Notes: generated from the letters alone by a model not told the origin. A stretch of DNA of 64,000 nt from Pseudoalteromonas shioyasakiensis (GCF_019134595.1 NZ_CP077770.1:454001-518000); one strand, 5' to 3'; shown: positions 18,000-27,966, counted from the first letter of the stretch. Numbers and translations: made by a program.

Positions 18000-18986
18000 A
18001 TGTCTGAGCATAAAGGAAAAATAGCCAGTGCATTACTTATTATATTAATTATTTTTTATGCGATTGCTGTTTACTGGAGTAGTGAACCGGCTCGTATGGA
18101 TGTTGTTGGCAAGGCCAAACAAGAAGCGCAAATGCGCGGCGAAAAGTTTGTCACCGGCTACACAACAACGACTACATTGATCAATGTGGCAAGTACATTA
18201 TTAAATAAACCTGGCGGCTATTTATCTAACGATATGATGCCACCAAGTGTGATGATGGATAACATGCCGGCGTGGGAATATGGCGCACTTGAGATGACCC
18301 GTGATTTAGTGTTGTCGATGCGAAAAGATTTCAGCCGTTCGCAGTCTCAATCAACTGAGCACGAAGCACTTAAAAAAGCACAGCCGCAATTTAATATTAG
18401 CTCTGTTGCCTGGGCATGGCCTAGCGCAGAAACTGAATATCAAAAGGGTATCGATTTACTGGTTGTGTACCGAACTCAAATTGCGGATCAGAACGATCGT
18501 GATAGCCAATTCTATGCCCGTGCAGATAACTTACGTGGTTGGTTAAAAGAAGCTGAAAAGCGCTTAGGCAGTTTAAGTCAGCGTTTAAGCGCAAGTGTTG
18601 GCCAAGATCGTTTAAACACTGATTTAGCTGGCGATACTGCGGCTCATCAAGCAACATACACCCCTTTGCAAAGCCAAGTGAAAACATCTTGGTGGCAAAT
18701 TGATGATGTGTTTTATGAATCGCGTGGTGCAACGTGGGCATTACTGCACTTTTTACAAGCGGTTGAATATGATTTTGCTGATGTTTTAGAAAAGAAAAAC
18801 GCTCGTGTTAGTCTGCAACAAATTATTCGTGAATTAGAGGCCACGCAAGAAACTGTGTGGAGCCCAATGATCTTAAATGGCAGTGGCTTTGGTTTTGTTG
18901 CTAACCACTCATTGGTCATGGCGAATTATATTTCTCGAGCCAATGCGGCTCTAATTGAACTTAGCGAACTTTTAGCGCAAGGATAA
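18000..18986 (+). CDS. DUF2333 family membrane-anchored protein
   Basis: A 328-residue protein with an N-terminal signal-anchor helix (IASALLIILIIFYAIAVYW) and a large predicted periplasmic helical domain. The blocks LLNKPGGYLSNDMMPPS, MDNMPAWEYGAL and RGATWALLHFLQAVE match DUF2333. No function is known for the family. GGAGATATT precedes the ATG. The next gene starts 2 bp after its stop, implying coupling. Confidence 0.88.
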   Translation: MSEHKGKIASALLIILIIFYAIAVYWSSEPARMDVVGKAKQEAQMRGEKFVTGYTTTTTLINVASTLLNKPGGYLSNDMMPPSVMMDNMPAWEYGALEMTRDLVLSMRKDFSRSQSQSTEHEALKKAQPQFNISSVAWAWPSAETEYQKGIDLLVVYRTQIADQNDRDSQFYARADNLRGWLKEAEKRLGSLSQRLSASVGQDRLNTDLAGDTAAHQATYTPLQSQVKTSWWQIDDVFYESRGATWALLHFLQAVEYDFADVLEKKNARVSLQQIIRELEATQETVWSPMILNGSGFGFVANHSLVMANYISRANAALIELSELLAQG

Positions 18987-18987
18987 A

Positions 18988-19758
18988 ATGATGAAAAAGT
19001 ACTGTTTAGCAGCTGCCCTTTCAATGGCCTGTTTAGCTCCAACAGCGCAAGCTGATACATTATTAGGTTTATACCTAGGTGTTGATGGCTGGCAATCAGA
19101 TAACAGCGGTAGTTTTGCTCAAGACGGAAATCTACAAAGCTTTAAATTTGATGATGAAACGTTTACGAGCTACTACGCAGCACTTGAGCACCCAGTCCCG
19201 TTAGTACCAAACATTAAACTAAAATACACTGAACTTGAGTTAAATGGTGATACAACACTTGATGAAACGTTTAGTTTTGGTGGTTCAGATTACGTTGTAG
19301 GTACACAAGTAGGCACAGTGAGTGACTTATCACATGTTGACTACATCTTATATTACGAAATCTTTGATAATGATTTGGTTTCAATTGATTTAGGTGTAAA
19401 TGCTAAACAATTTGATGGTGAAATTACGGTAACAGGTACATCGCAAGATGGTGGTCCAAGCACAACTGAGCGCGTTGATTTTTCTGGTTTCGTACCTTTA
19501 GTGTATGGCCGTGCTGAAGTTGGCTTACCGTTAACGGGTTTAAGCGTTTTCTTTGAAGGTAGCTTACTGGCTATCGACGATAGCAAAGTTCAAGACTACC
19601 AAGCGGGTATTGCATACGCTTTACTTGATAACCTAGCAATCGATATGGACATTAAAGCGGGTTACCGCTCAATGACTTTAGAGCTTGATGATATTGATGA
19701 TATCTACACAGATTTAGATGCATCGGGTCCATTTGCGGGTATTCAAATCCACTTCTAA
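18988..19758 (+). CDS. TIGR04219 family outer-membrane beta-barrel protein
   Basis: A 256-residue exported protein. The signal peptide ends in AQA-D near residue 22. The mature part is an alternating-hydrophobicity barrel with many Asp and Gly, a typical N-terminal first strand (TLLGLYLGVDGWQ), and a C-terminal aromatic end (GPFAGIQIHF) recognised by the Bam complex. This matches TIGR04219 proteins of Alteromonadales and Vibrio. Function unknown. Cotranscribed with the DUF2333 gene. Confidence 0.88.
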   Translation: MMKKYCLAAALSMACLAPTAQADTLLGLYLGVDGWQSDNSGSFAQDGNLQSFKFDDETFTSYYAALEHPVPLVPNIKLKYTELELNGDTTLDETFSFGGSDYVVGTQVGTVSDLSHVDYILYYEIFDNDLVSIDLGVNAKQFDGEITVTGTSQDGGPSTTERVDFSGFVPLVYGRAEVGLPLTGLSVFFEGSLLAIDDSKVQDYQAGIAYALLDNLAIDMDIKAGYRSMTLELDDIDDIYTDLDASGPFAGIQIHF

Positions 19759-19791
19759 TCGAATTTTTCGATTTATATTTAGCTGGCAGTT

Positions 19792-20679
19792 TTATTTTAA
19801 AGCTTGCCAGCTAACTTCAAATTCATCTTCTAATGATGTTGAAAGTATCTGCTTATAAGCCTTATTTATTGGCGATGCGATTAGCTTTCTTAACTCGTCA
19901 CCCGTTTGTGTGAACTTATAATAGCTAAGTACTAAGTCATTACTTTTTGCTTTTAAAACCAAGCGTTGATTCATAAAGCTCAGTATTAGTTCTTGGCCTG
20001 CTTTTAAAACCGCTGACTCGATTTCTTTTCGATACAGTAAGTTAATATCCATCAGAGTAAGAATGTCAGGAAAGCTAACAGGAGTTTTCCCTAAATTAAA
20101 AGACACCTTGTTACCTTTTCTAAGCAAATCAAACAGCGAAGGTTTTTTGTAAAAGCCAAGTAAAATTAGGTGGCTATTGTCTTTTTCATTGAAGCCACAC
20201 AGGGATGTACAGCGCTGAAGGGCATCTGCTTCACGCTGTGTCATATGTTTAAGGGTTTGTAGGCTTTTAATCGAAAAAGTGCCCGGTGATACGGTTTCAC
20301 CTGCGAGTATTTTTGCCCATAGCTTTTGCATTGAAGAATTAGCTGTGTCTTCACATAAACTAATAAAGCGCTCTATCCAATCAAAATCGGGCTGTTGTTG
20401 GCCCGTAACATCGGGGCAAAACGCCATAGCCATCGCCATAATAGTTTCGATATTTTCTTGGCGCTTAATGAATTGAATTTCTTGGCGAGTTTGAGCGCGC
20501 TCTAAAAGGCTTGCTTGTGCTTTAATTTGATAAGCTAACTGCTGTTGACCTTGTGCTGAGTAGCTATCATCACTTGCATGGTTGATCCTAGCCGATGATG
20601 CCTTATGAATCGGGTAGCCAAGCTGGTTTTCTATGATATTAGCAAGATTAACTCTCGCCTGAGCTGCTTTCACTGTCAT
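19792..20679 (-). CDS. TIGR03899/DUF2806 family protein
   Basis: A 295-residue soluble protein with no signal peptide. The family blocks are ENIETIMAMAM, WIERFISLCEDTANSSMQ and KLWAKILAGETVSPGTFS, followed by SLQTLKHMTQREA. Function is unknown. It overlaps the SRPBCC gene by 32 bp in another frame, suggesting translational coupling. Its last base lies 34 bp from the convergent barrel gene. Confidence 0.85.
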   Translation of the reverse strand: MTVKAAQARVNLANIIENQLGYPIHKASSARINHASDDSYSAQGQQQLAYQIKAQASLLERAQTRQEIQFIKRQENIETIMAMAMAFCPDVTGQQQPDFDWIERFISLCEDTANSSMQKLWAKILAGETVSPGTFSIKSLQTLKHMTQREADALQRCTSLCGFNEKDNSHLILLGFYKKPSLFDLLRKGNKVSFNLGKTPVSFPDILTLMDINLLYRKEIESAVLKAGQELILSFMNQRLVLKAKSNDLVLSYYKFTQTGDELRKLIASPINKAYKQILSTSLEDEFEVSWQALK

Positions 20680-21166
20680 CGGTCACACTGTCCTTGCCTG
20701 TTGTTGCTAACTGCGCATGAGTTTTGATGTTATTGAGCGCCAGTTTTACTGTGTTATTGAGAATATACTGGCTTAGTAAAGCAAGGTAGCCACCAATAAT
20801 AGGGGTGTTGACCTCACCTTTAAGTGAACACTCAATGTTAACGTTATCGCCTTCAGGTAAATAGCGGATTGTGCCTTGGGCAATGTGTTCTTTATTGAAT
20901 AAGATATTAAATGAAAGCTGGCTGTTGTCGAGTTGGGTGATGGTCATTTCACCTTCGCCAAAGCGACTTTGCCAAAATTGATGTGCACCCACTCCTTGGC
21001 TAGGTTCTGCAATGGTAAATTCGATACTCGGGTCGACAGCCTGCCATGGTTGCCATTTGGGCCATTGATTAAAGTCGCCAACAAGGCTCGCAACCTCAGC
21101 ACTGCTCGCATTCACTTTAATTGATTTGTGAACGGTATATTGCGGTGAAAGCATGAGCCCAATCAC
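20648..21166 (-). CDS. SRPBCC (START-like) domain protein
   Basis: A 172-residue protein with one polyketide-cyclase/SRPBCC hydrophobic-pocket domain. VHKSIKVNASSAEVASLVGDFNQWPKWQPW is the usual opening, read here in two parts around residues 8-38, and GTIRYLPEGDNVNIECSL is a later strand. Such folds bind lipids or other hydrophobic ligands; the ligand is unknown. The C-terminal 30 residues are Ser/Asp/Glu-rich and overlap the start of the TIGR03899 gene. Confidence 0.82.
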   Translation of the reverse strand: MIGLMLSPQYTVHKSIKVNASSAEVASLVGDFNQWPKWQPWQAVDPSIEFTIAEPSQGVGAHQFWQSRFGEGEMTITQLDNSQLSFNILFNKEHIAQGTIRYLPEGDNVNIECSLKGEVNTPIIGGYLALLSQYILNNTVKLALNNIKTHAQLATTGKDSVTDDSESSSGES

Positions 21167-21289
21167 AAGTGAGATCAGAATGCTGATAAAAATCGCTTTT
21201 AGGGTAAAAATGAGTATTTTAATAATCTCACCTCAGGCAATTGTTTTATAACTTTCATAACATTATACGTAACATAGACTATAATCTGT

Positions 21290-21339
21290 TTGATACTATA
21301 TAAGCTATCACTAATGTATCATAGTTAAATAAGTGATAG
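21290..21339. promoter_or_regulatory. Overlapping inverted repeats upstream of the REC-GGDEF-EAL gene
   Basis: CTATCACT (21305-21312) and AGTGATAG (21332-21339) are a perfect 8-bp inverted pair. Interleaved with them, TGATAC near 21291 pairs with GTATCA near 21317. A TATAAT at 21280-21285 could be a -10. The arrangement could be an operator or a leader structure; nothing in the sequence decides which. Confidence 0.4.
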
Positions 21340-21413
21340 AATTTTGAGCATCGCTGTAAAATGGAGTGGCACCATAGTTACAGTATTACGGGGATCACTC
21401 TAAGGAATTATTA

Positions 21414-23609
21414 ATGGCATCAGAGAGTAACGACTTTTTGTTTAGTGACCAAGATGACGAACAGTTAGTGGATGAAACTGTTTCTGATTTTTGGGACGTA
21501 TTAATTGTCGATGATGATCCAGAAATACATTCAGTTACTAAGCTTGCTCTTTCAGGTGTTGAGTTCTGGGACAAAGGGCTGCGATTCCATCATGCCTACT
21601 CAGGTGCAGAAGCGCTCGAATTACTTAAAAATGACCATTCGATTTCGGTAATTCTCCTTGATGTGGTTATGGAGTCAGATGATGCTGGCTTGCAAGTTGT
21701 AAAGCAGGTTAGAGAGTGCCTCAATAATCACAATGTGCGTATTATTTTACGTACCGGGCAACCAGGCTATGCACCTGAAGAAAAAGTGATCCGCGAATAC
21801 GATATCAACGACTACAAAACAAAAACAGAACTAACACGCAGTAAGCTTATCACCTCCCTTGTTACTGCTATTCGCTCTTATGAGCAAGTATGTCAGCTCG
21901 AATTTCAAAGCCGCGCGTTAAATAATATTTTGTATGCATCTAAGGCTATTCTTGGCTTTACTGATATAAAAGCTTTTTCGATGGCAGTGATTAAGCAGCT
22001 CTCAATTATTTTAGATTGCGAACCGCAAGGTTTACTGTGTGGTTCTATCGAAGATGATAATCAGGTTTATGTTTTAGGTGGTTGTGCTGAATATAATGAG
22101 TTTATTGGCCAAGGTATTGAGCAGCTTGATGATGGCCGTATTATCATGCAAGTTAACAACTGCCTAGCCCAAGTTGAGCATCAGCACACCGATGTAGACA
22201 GTACGTATTTATTAAAAAGCAAAAACCGCCAAGCAGCTATTTACTTAGAAACCGAGCACACACCAAGTCCTTCGCAACTCCAATTTGCAGAGATATTTTT
22301 GACTAATGTTAGTGTTGGTCTTGATAATGTTAGGTTGTTCAACCGGTTACGTGATGCAGCTTATAAAGATGTTTTAACTGGCTTATCGAATCGTAACGAT
22401 TTTATGGATAAAGTGGAGCGTTACTACCAGCCGGGTAAAAGTGATTATGTCTTTTTATTAATTGATGTTGCGCAATTCTCAGATATTAACAATGGCTTAG
22501 GGCAAGAGATTGGTAACTTATTACTAAATGCCATTGTTGATAGGCTACATCAAGAATACCCAAATGCAGAGCTGCTCTCGCGCATTGGTGCAGATGTATT
22601 TGGTTTACTGTTACCAGTTGCTGAGTGTGACGTTGAGTTACTACGCGAGCACTTAAGTTTGCCGTTCAATGCTGGTGAACACATTTTACCAATCAACTTT
22701 AAAATTGGTTTATGTTATCAAGGTGACTTCCTGCAAGCAGGGATCGAGACCTTAAAACTGGGCTACATTGCGCTTAACCAAGCTAAAAAACAATCTTCTG
22801 AAATGGTGGTGACGTATACCCCAGATATGGAAGAGCAAATGGCCTGGCGTTTAGGGATCATCAGACAGCTTCGTCAAGATTTTGAGCAGCGTAAATTAGA
22901 GGTTTGGTTTCAGCCGCAACTTGATTTAAACACTCTTGAAATCATTGGCTGTGAAGCGCTACTGCGTTGGCCGTCAGGTAATGGTCAGTATATTTCGCCG
23001 GCGATTTTCGTGCCTATGGCTGAAGATGCCGGTTTAATTGTTGATATTGGTCAATGGGTGCTAGAGCAGGCATGTATGCAACAAAAGCGTCTCGAAGCTA
23101 TGGGCTTTGCAATTAGTATTGCCGTGAATGTTTCAGTGCCGCAATTTAAAGTTAAAGGCTATGCGCAGCAAGTTAAAGACACTTTAATTAAGTACGATGT
23201 AAAGCCGCAGTTTATTGAACTCGAAGTGACCGAAAGTGTGGTTATGGATGAACTCGCAAACGTGATCACTACATTAAAAGAGCTAAAAGAGTTTGGTATC
23301 GAGATTGCAATTGACGACTTTGGTACAGGGTTCTCATCGTTAAGTTACTTGCAAAAACTGCCACTAGACAGACTCAAAATTGATCGTGACTTTATTAAAG
23401 ACTTACCAGGTCAAGATTGTCAGGCTATTGCTGCGTTAATTATTTCTCTCGGCGCAAGGTTAGGCTTAAAAACCATTGCAGAAGGGGTCGAAACCCAAGC
23501 GCAAGCAGATTATTTAGCCCAGCTTGGCTGTGATGAAGTGCAAGGCTTTATGTACGCTAAGCCTATGCCAGAAAAAGAGTTAATTACCTACCTGCAAGCT
23601 AAACAATAG
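21414..23609 (+). CDS. Response regulator with degenerate GGDEF and intact EAL domain (c-di-GMP phosphodiesterase)
   Basis: A 731-residue protein. REC occupies about residues 28-150 with the acidic cluster VDDDPE and phospho-acceptor Asp83 (VILLDVVME). DUF3369 covers about 160-300. GGDEF, about 310-450, has GADVF in place of GGDEF, so cyclase activity is unlikely. EAL, about 470-725, keeps EALLRWP, NVSVPQF, ELEVTESVV, DDFGTGFSSL and TIAEGVET, so it should hydrolyse c-di-GMP to pGpG. No partner kinase is adjacent. Single gene ending in a strong terminator. Confidence 0.93.
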   Translation: MASESNDFLFSDQDDEQLVDETVSDFWDVLIVDDDPEIHSVTKLALSGVEFWDKGLRFHHAYSGAEALELLKNDHSISVILLDVVMESDDAGLQVVKQVRECLNNHNVRIILRTGQPGYAPEEKVIREYDINDYKTKTELTRSKLITSLVTAIRSYEQVCQLEFQSRALNNILYASKAILGFTDIKAFSMAVIKQLSIILDCEPQGLLCGSIEDDNQVYVLGGCAEYNEFIGQGIEQLDDGRIIMQVNNCLAQVEHQHTDVDSTYLLKSKNRQAAIYLETEHTPSPSQLQFAEIFLTNVSVGLDNVRLFNRLRDAAYKDVLTGLSNRNDFMDKVERYYQPGKSDYVFLLIDVAQFSDINNGLGQEIGNLLLNAIVDRLHQEYPNAELLSRIGADVFGLLLPVAECDVELLREHLSLPFNAGEHILPINFKIGLCYQGDFLQAGIETLKLGYIALNQAKKQSSEMVVTYTPDMEEQMAWRLGIIRQLRQDFEQRKLEVWFQPQLDLNTLEIIGCEALLRWPSGNGQYISPAIFVPMAEDAGLIVDIGQWVLEQACMQQKRLEAMGFAISIAVNVSVPQFKVKGYAQQVKDTLIKYDVKPQFIELEVTESVVMDELANVITTLKELKEFGIEIAIDDFGTGFSSLSYLQKLPLDRLKIDRDFIKDLPGQDCQAIAALIISLGARLGLKTIAEGVETQAQADYLAQLGCDEVQGFMYAKPMPEKELITYLQAKQ

Positions 23610-23641
23610 CAAGTTTCAACAAAAGCACACTATTTAAACAG

Positions 23642-23670
23642 CGCCCTCCCATGTGGAGGGCGTTTTGTTT
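23642..23670 (+). terminator. Intrinsic terminator after the EAL gene
   Basis: CGCCCTCC, loop CATGT, GGAGGGCG, then TTTTGTTTT. A strong GC-rich stem and U-tail. Confidence 0.93.
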
Positions 23671-23730
23671 TCTATAATAATCCATAAGACTGGGGTATAA
23701 TTCGCCCCTTTTGTTAGCAGAGTACACTTT

Positions 23731-25908
23731 ATGAGCGCATTAAAAGCCGAGCGAGGCCTGTTTTCTTACCCTAAGTATTGGGCTGAATGCTATGGCACGG
23801 CGCCATTTTTACCAACCACTCGTGCAGAAATGGACGCGTTAGGCTGGGATAGCTGTGACGTGATCATTGTCAGTGGTGACGCGTATGTAGATCATCCAAG
23901 TTTCGGTATGGCTGTGATTGGGCGTATGCTTGAGTCACAGGGTTTTCGTGTGGGTATAATTGCGCAGCCTGATTGGAACTCAAAAGATGCCTTTATGGCG
24001 TTAGGTAAGCCTAACTTATTCTTCGGTGTTACAGCAGGTAACATGGACTCGATGATCAACCGTTATACAGCTGAAAAGCGTATGCGTCATGATGATGCTT
24101 ACACGCCGGGTAACATAGGCGGTAAACGTCCTGACCGTGCGGTAGTTGTATACAGCCAACGCTGTCGCGAAGCTTATAAAGATGTGCCGCTGATCATTGG
24201 TGGTATTGAGGCGAGTTTACGCCGTATTGCTCATTATGATTATTGGCAAGAAAAAGTACGCCGAAGTGTGTTGTTTGATGCCAAAGCTGACATTTTAATT
24301 TACGGAAACGCTGAGCGCCCACTTGTTGAAGTTGCCCACCGTATTGCCGCTGGTGAGTCGGTTGAGACAATTCAAGATATTCGTGGTACTGCAGTTATTC
24401 GTAAAGAACCATTACCGGGTTGGCGTGGTAGTGACTCAACTGCAATTGATAAAATCGGTAAGATTGATCCAATTCCAAACCCGTATGGCGCAGATGATGT
24501 GGGTTGTAGTAAATCTGAATTTAAAAAAGCGGGTATTGATTTAAGTGCCGAGGCGGCTAAGCCAATCACTGTTCAGCCAGCACGTCCTAAGCCATGGGAA
24601 AAGACCTACGTTAAGCTGCCAGCGTATGAGCAAGTAAGCGTAAATAAACCGCTTTATGCCCATGCCTCGCGTATTTTGCACCAAGAAACAAACCCAGGTT
24701 GCGCACGTGCGTTATTTCAACGCCATGGCGACCGTTCTATTTGGGTTAACCCGCCAGCATTCCCACTTGAAACAGAAGAAATGGATGGCGTATTTGGTTT
24801 GCCCTATCAGCGTATTCCGCACCCAAGCTACGGCGATGAAAAAATCCCAGCCTATGAAATGATTAAAACCTCGGTGAACATCATGCGTGGTTGCTTTGGT
24901 GGTTGTTCTTTCTGTTCGATTACAGAGCACGAAGGGCGTATTATTCAAAGCCGTTCTGAGCAATCAATTATTGATGAAATTGAGCAAATTCGTGACAGAG
25001 TACCGGGCTTCACTGGGGTTATTTCTGACTTAGGCGGACCGACAGCGAATATGTACAAGTTGCGCTGTAAGAGTAAAAAAGCAGAGAGTACGTGCCGCCG
25101 TTTATCATGTGTTTATCCAGATATCTGTAAGCACATGGACACGGATCACACCCCAACCATTGAGCTTTATAAAAAAGCCCGTGATGTAAAAGGTGTGAAG
25201 AAAATCTTGATTGCGTCTGGCGTTCGTTATGACTTAGCTGTAGAAGACCCTCGCTACGTTAAAGAGTTGGTTACCCATCACGTAGGCGGGTACTTAAAAA
25301 TTGCGCCTGAGCATACTGAAGATGGTCCATTGTCTAAGATGATGAAGCCGGGCATGGGTGCTTACGATAAGTTTAAAGAGTTATTTGATAAATACTCAAA
25401 AGAAGCGGGTAAAAAGCAGTATTTGATCCCGTATTTTATTTCTGCTCACCCAGGGACGAAAGACGAAGACATGGTGAACATGGCGTTGTGGTTAAAGTCT
25501 AATGACTTTAAGCTTGATCAAGTGCAAAACTTTTATCCATCGCCGATGGCCAATGCAACGACGATTTATCACACTGAGATGAATTCGCTGCGCAATATTA
25601 AGAACAATACTGAGCAAGTGCCTGTTCCAAAAGGCGCACGCCAGCGCCGCTTACACAAAGCGATTTTACGTTACCACGATCCTGCTGGTTGGCCGATGAT
25701 CCGTGAAGCACTAAGAAAAATGGGCAAAGCGAATCTAATCGGTAAAGGACCGAACTGCTTGGTACCAGAAGAAGGCCGCAATGAGAAAGCAGCTAAAGGA
25801 AAGGGCGGTAAAGGCCGTGCGGCACTGACTCGTCATACCGGTTTTAGCCAGTTTAAAAAGGCGAATACCAAACCTAGAGTCGGTAAAAATAAGCAGCGCG
25901 CAAAGTAA
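23731..25908 (+). CDS. ygiQ: YgiQ family radical SAM protein
   Basis: A 725-residue UPF0313 protein. An N-terminal cobalamin-binding-like region ([17 protein letters not shown]) precedes the radical-SAM core with Cys ligands in [33 protein letters not shown] and [19 protein letters not shown] are family blocks. The C-terminus is Lys/Arg-rich, possibly for nucleic-acid contact. The reaction is unknown. Start ATG chosen as the first in frame, giving the usual N-terminus ending in [13 protein letters not shown]. Confidence 0.95.
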   Translation: MSALKAERGLFSYPKYWAECYGTAPFLPTTRAEMDALGWDSCDVIIVSGDAYVDHPSFGMAVIGRMLESQGFRVGIIAQPDWNSKDAFMALGKPNLFFGVTAGNMDSMINRYTAEKRMRHDDAYTPGNIGGKRPDRAVVVYSQRCREAYKDVPLIIGGIEASLRRIAHYDYWQEKVRRSVLFDAKADILIYGNAERPLVEVAHRIAAGESVETIQDIRGTAVIRKEPLPGWRGSDSTAIDKIGKIDPIPNPYGADDVGCSKSEFKKAGIDLSAEAAKPITVQPARPKPWEKTYVKLPAYEQVSVNKPLYAHASRILHQETNPGCARALFQRHGDRSIWVNPPAFPLETEEMDGVFGLPYQRIPHPSYGDEKIPAYEMIKTSVNIMRGCFGGCSFCSITEHEGRIIQSRSEQSIIDEIEQIRDRVPGFTGVISDLGGPTANMYKLRCKSKKAESTCRRLSCVYPDICKHMDTDHTPTIELYKKARDVKGVKKILIASGVRYDLAVEDPRYVKELVTHHVGGYLKIAPEHTEDGPLSKMMKPGMGAYDKFKELFDKYSKEAGKKQYLIPYFISAHPGTKDEDMVNMALWLKSNDFKLDQVQNFYPSPMANATTIYHTEMNSLRNIKNNTEQVPVPKGARQRRLHKAILRYHDPAGWPMIREALRKMGKANLIGKGPNCLVPEEGRNEKAAKGKGGKGRAALTRHTGFSQFKKANTKPRVGKNKQRAK

Positions 25909-25925
25909 ATATGTAAATATAAATA

Positions 25926-25950
25926 CGGCCCTTAAAGGGCCGTTTATTTA
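25926..25950 (+). terminator. Intrinsic terminator after ygiQ
   Basis: CGGCCCTT-AAAGGGCCG followed by TTTATTTA. It directly adjoins the left end of the MITE-like element. Confidence 0.88.
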
Positions 25951-26110
25951 TATCAATTCGCTTAATTGAGTGGTCTATTTTGAAGCAATAAAACCTCGTT
26001 GATAACAGGACAAAAATTTCGTTATTTAGTTGTTCTAAATCAGAAATTTTTAACGCAGGTAGCGACAGGTTTAATCCCTCAAAATGATTAAGTATTATTG
26101 CGAATTGGTA
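25951..26110. mobile_element. MITE-like 160-bp palindromic element
   Basis: The ends are inverted repeats: TATCAATTCGC (25951-25961) and GCGAATTGGTA (26100-26110), 10 of 11 matching. The whole element folds on itself. Inside the ends TTTTGAAGCAATAAAACCT matches the complement of the right half (TTTTGAGGGATTAAACCT). The centre is AAAAATTTCGTTATTTAG/CTAAATCAGAAATTTTT with a 5-nt loop (26012-26051). TA lies at both ends and could be a target duplication as in IS630/Tc1-type elements. No coding capacity. It abuts the mgtE stop codon. Confidence 0.72.
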
Positions 26111-27469
26111 TTAGATCAATAACCAAGTCGCGGTGCCTAAAAAGGCAAAGATACCAACAATATCGGTCACGGTTGTCAGTACTACACTGCCGGCGAGGGC
26201 TGGGTCTATTTTCATTTTCTTAAGAATTAGCGGAATACTCGCACCCGCAATACCAGCGGCAACTAGGTTCATGAACATTGCAAAGGCCAGCACTGCTCCG
26301 AGCTTAAAGTCCCACTGCCATAGGGCAACCACACCAGCAATTAATATCGACCAAATAATGCCATTCAGTGCGCCAATCGCCAGCTCCTTGAGTAACAAGA
26401 AGCGTTGGTTGGTTTGGTTGATATGACCAACCGCTATACCACGAATAACAAGAGTTAAGGTTTGGCTACCCGCAACCCCCCCCATTGAAGGGACGATACC
26501 ATTGAGCACCGCCAAAATAGGCAAGATTGCTAAGGTGTTTTCGAAAAAGCTTGCCACAATTGCTGCTAGCAATGCGGTTAATAAGTTAACCCCAAGCCAA
26601 ATAGAGCGACGCTGCGAACTTTTCAGTACTGGCGCAAAGGTGTCTTCTTCGTCGTCAAGACCCGCGAGGCTTAGCATGCTGTGCTCTGCATCTTCACGGA
26701 TTACGTCAACGATATCATCGATGGTAATACGACCAAGCAAGTGAGCGTTATCATCAACAACAGGAGCTGAAATCCAGTTGTGACGTTCAAACAGCTGCGC
26801 CACATCACTTTCATCCATAGAGATTAGGATTGACTCACAGTCTTCATCCATTAAATCACGGACAATTTTATCCGAAGGACTGGTCAGCAATGTAGTTAAC
26901 GAGAGCGCGCCTAAAAAGCAGTTATGCTTATCAACTACGTATAAGTCATCGGTACCTTCTGGTAGCTCCCCTCGTAAGCGTAAATAGCGTAGCACCACAT
27001 CAAGGGTAACATCAGGACGAATGGTGACTGTATCGCTGTTCATCAAGGCACCGGCTGAGCGCTCTTGATAAGAAAGTGCTTGAGTTGCTCTTTCTCTATC
27101 TTGCGAGTCCATGGCACTGACTACGTCTTGATATACGGTATCAGGAAGACTACGTAAAACCTCACCTAAGTCATCGTCGTCCATATCTTCAGTGGCAGCA
27201 GCAATGTGCTCAGGCTCCATCTGGGCAATAATGCCAAGACGTACATCTTCAGAGAGTTCTTCTAGAACATCACCACGGACATCTGGATCAACCAGCTGCC
27301 AAAGCATACGACGAATTTTATGGGGAGAAGATTCAAGTAAAAGGGCTGTATCACAAGGTGCCGTTTTGGCTAACATACCGCGCACTTGAACAAATTGACC
27401 ACTATTGAGTGACTTGGTCACTTGTTTGAGTTGTTGTAGTGGGTAATCTTGTTCAAAGGCTTCTGGCAT
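26111..27469 (-). CDS. mgtE: Magnesium transporter MgtE
   Basis: A 452-residue Mg2+ channel/transporter. The N-terminal superhelical domain (about residues 1-130) contains the repeated acidic MDDDDLGEVLRSLPD region. Two CBS domains span about 135-255, and five C-terminal membrane helices include the pore region (NGIVPSMGGVAGSQTLTL). The frame opens at 27520, but the ATG at 27469 follows AAGGA and gives the normal start. The stop codon touches the MITE-like element, which therefore provides its 3' flank. Confidence 0.95.
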   Translation of the reverse strand: MPEAFEQDYPLQQLKQVTKSLNSGQFVQVRGMLAKTAPCDTALLLESSPHKIRRMLWQLVDPDVRGDVLEELSEDVRLGIIAQMEPEHIAAATEDMDDDDLGEVLRSLPDTVYQDVVSAMDSQDRERATQALSYQERSAGALMNSDTVTIRPDVTLDVVLRYLRLRGELPEGTDDLYVVDKHNCFLGALSLTTLLTSPSDKIVRDLMDEDCESILISMDESDVAQLFERHNWISAPVVDDNAHLLGRITIDDIVDVIREDAEHSMLSLAGLDDEEDTFAPVLKSSQRRSIWLGVNLLTALLAAIVASFFENTLAILPILAVLNGIVPSMGGVAGSQTLTLVIRGIAVGHINQTNQRFLLLKELAIGALNGIIWSILIAGVVALWQWDFKLGAVLAFAMFMNLVAAGIAGASIPLILKKMKIDPALAGSVVLTTVTDIVGIFAFLGTATWLLI

Positions 27470-27613
27470 TGGCGTCCTTACAACTGAAAAAAGTTTAAAT
27501 AGGCTAAGCAAATACAGCATAGTTGCTTTGAAGTGTATTTGCAGAGATATCGTCGCACTGCGATAAATTTATTAAGAGTTATGTAATTTAGAAAAGCGAG
27601 CGATATAAAAGTA

Positions 27614-27641
27614 GGATATTTAAAGGGAATTTTAAATATCC
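27614..27641 (-). terminator. AU-rich hairpin after ptsO, possible terminator
   Basis: A perfect 11-bp inverted repeat, GGATATTTAAA and TTTAAATATCC, with a 6-nt loop. Reading leftward it is followed by TACTTTTATATC. It lies between the end of ptsO and the start of mgtE and may end the long rpoN-ptsO transcript. Confidence 0.5.
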
Positions 27642-27680
27642 GAATTAAGTTTACCGTAAACCTTGAAGTCTTAGCAAATG

Positions 27681-27953
27681 CTATTCTTGCTCGTGGAAGC
27701 GTTGTGCTATTAATTCGCCGATTGCCGTTAATGCAGCATCGGCGTCAGGGCCTTCGCATACAACGCGAACTTCTTTACCTTGACTACTTTCAAGTAGCAT
27801 TAATGCTAACACGCTATCGCCTTCAGCTTCTTTATCATCTTGATAAAGCGTAATTTTGGCATCAAACTGCAGTGCTAATTGCGCTAAAACAGTAGCAGCG
27901 CGAGCATGTAAGCCAAGTTTATTTTGAATTAAAAAGGTATCTTCAGCGTGCAT
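27681..27953 (-). CDS. ptsO: Phosphocarrier protein NPr (HPr-like, nitrogen PTS)
   Basis: A 90-residue HPr-family protein. The phosphorylated histidine is in KLGLHARAATVLAQLA near residue 16, and the regulatory helix MLLESSQGKEV follows. NPr passes phosphate from PtsP to PtsN in the nitrogen-related PTS. Last gene of the rpoN-hpf-ptsN-rapZ-ptsO cluster. Confidence 0.95.
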   Translation of the reverse strand: MHAEDTFLIQNKLGLHARAATVLAQLALQFDAKITLYQDDKEAEGDSVLALMLLESSQGKEVRVVCEGPDADAALTAIGELIAQRFHEQE

Positions 27954-27966
27954 TGTTGGTGCCTAA

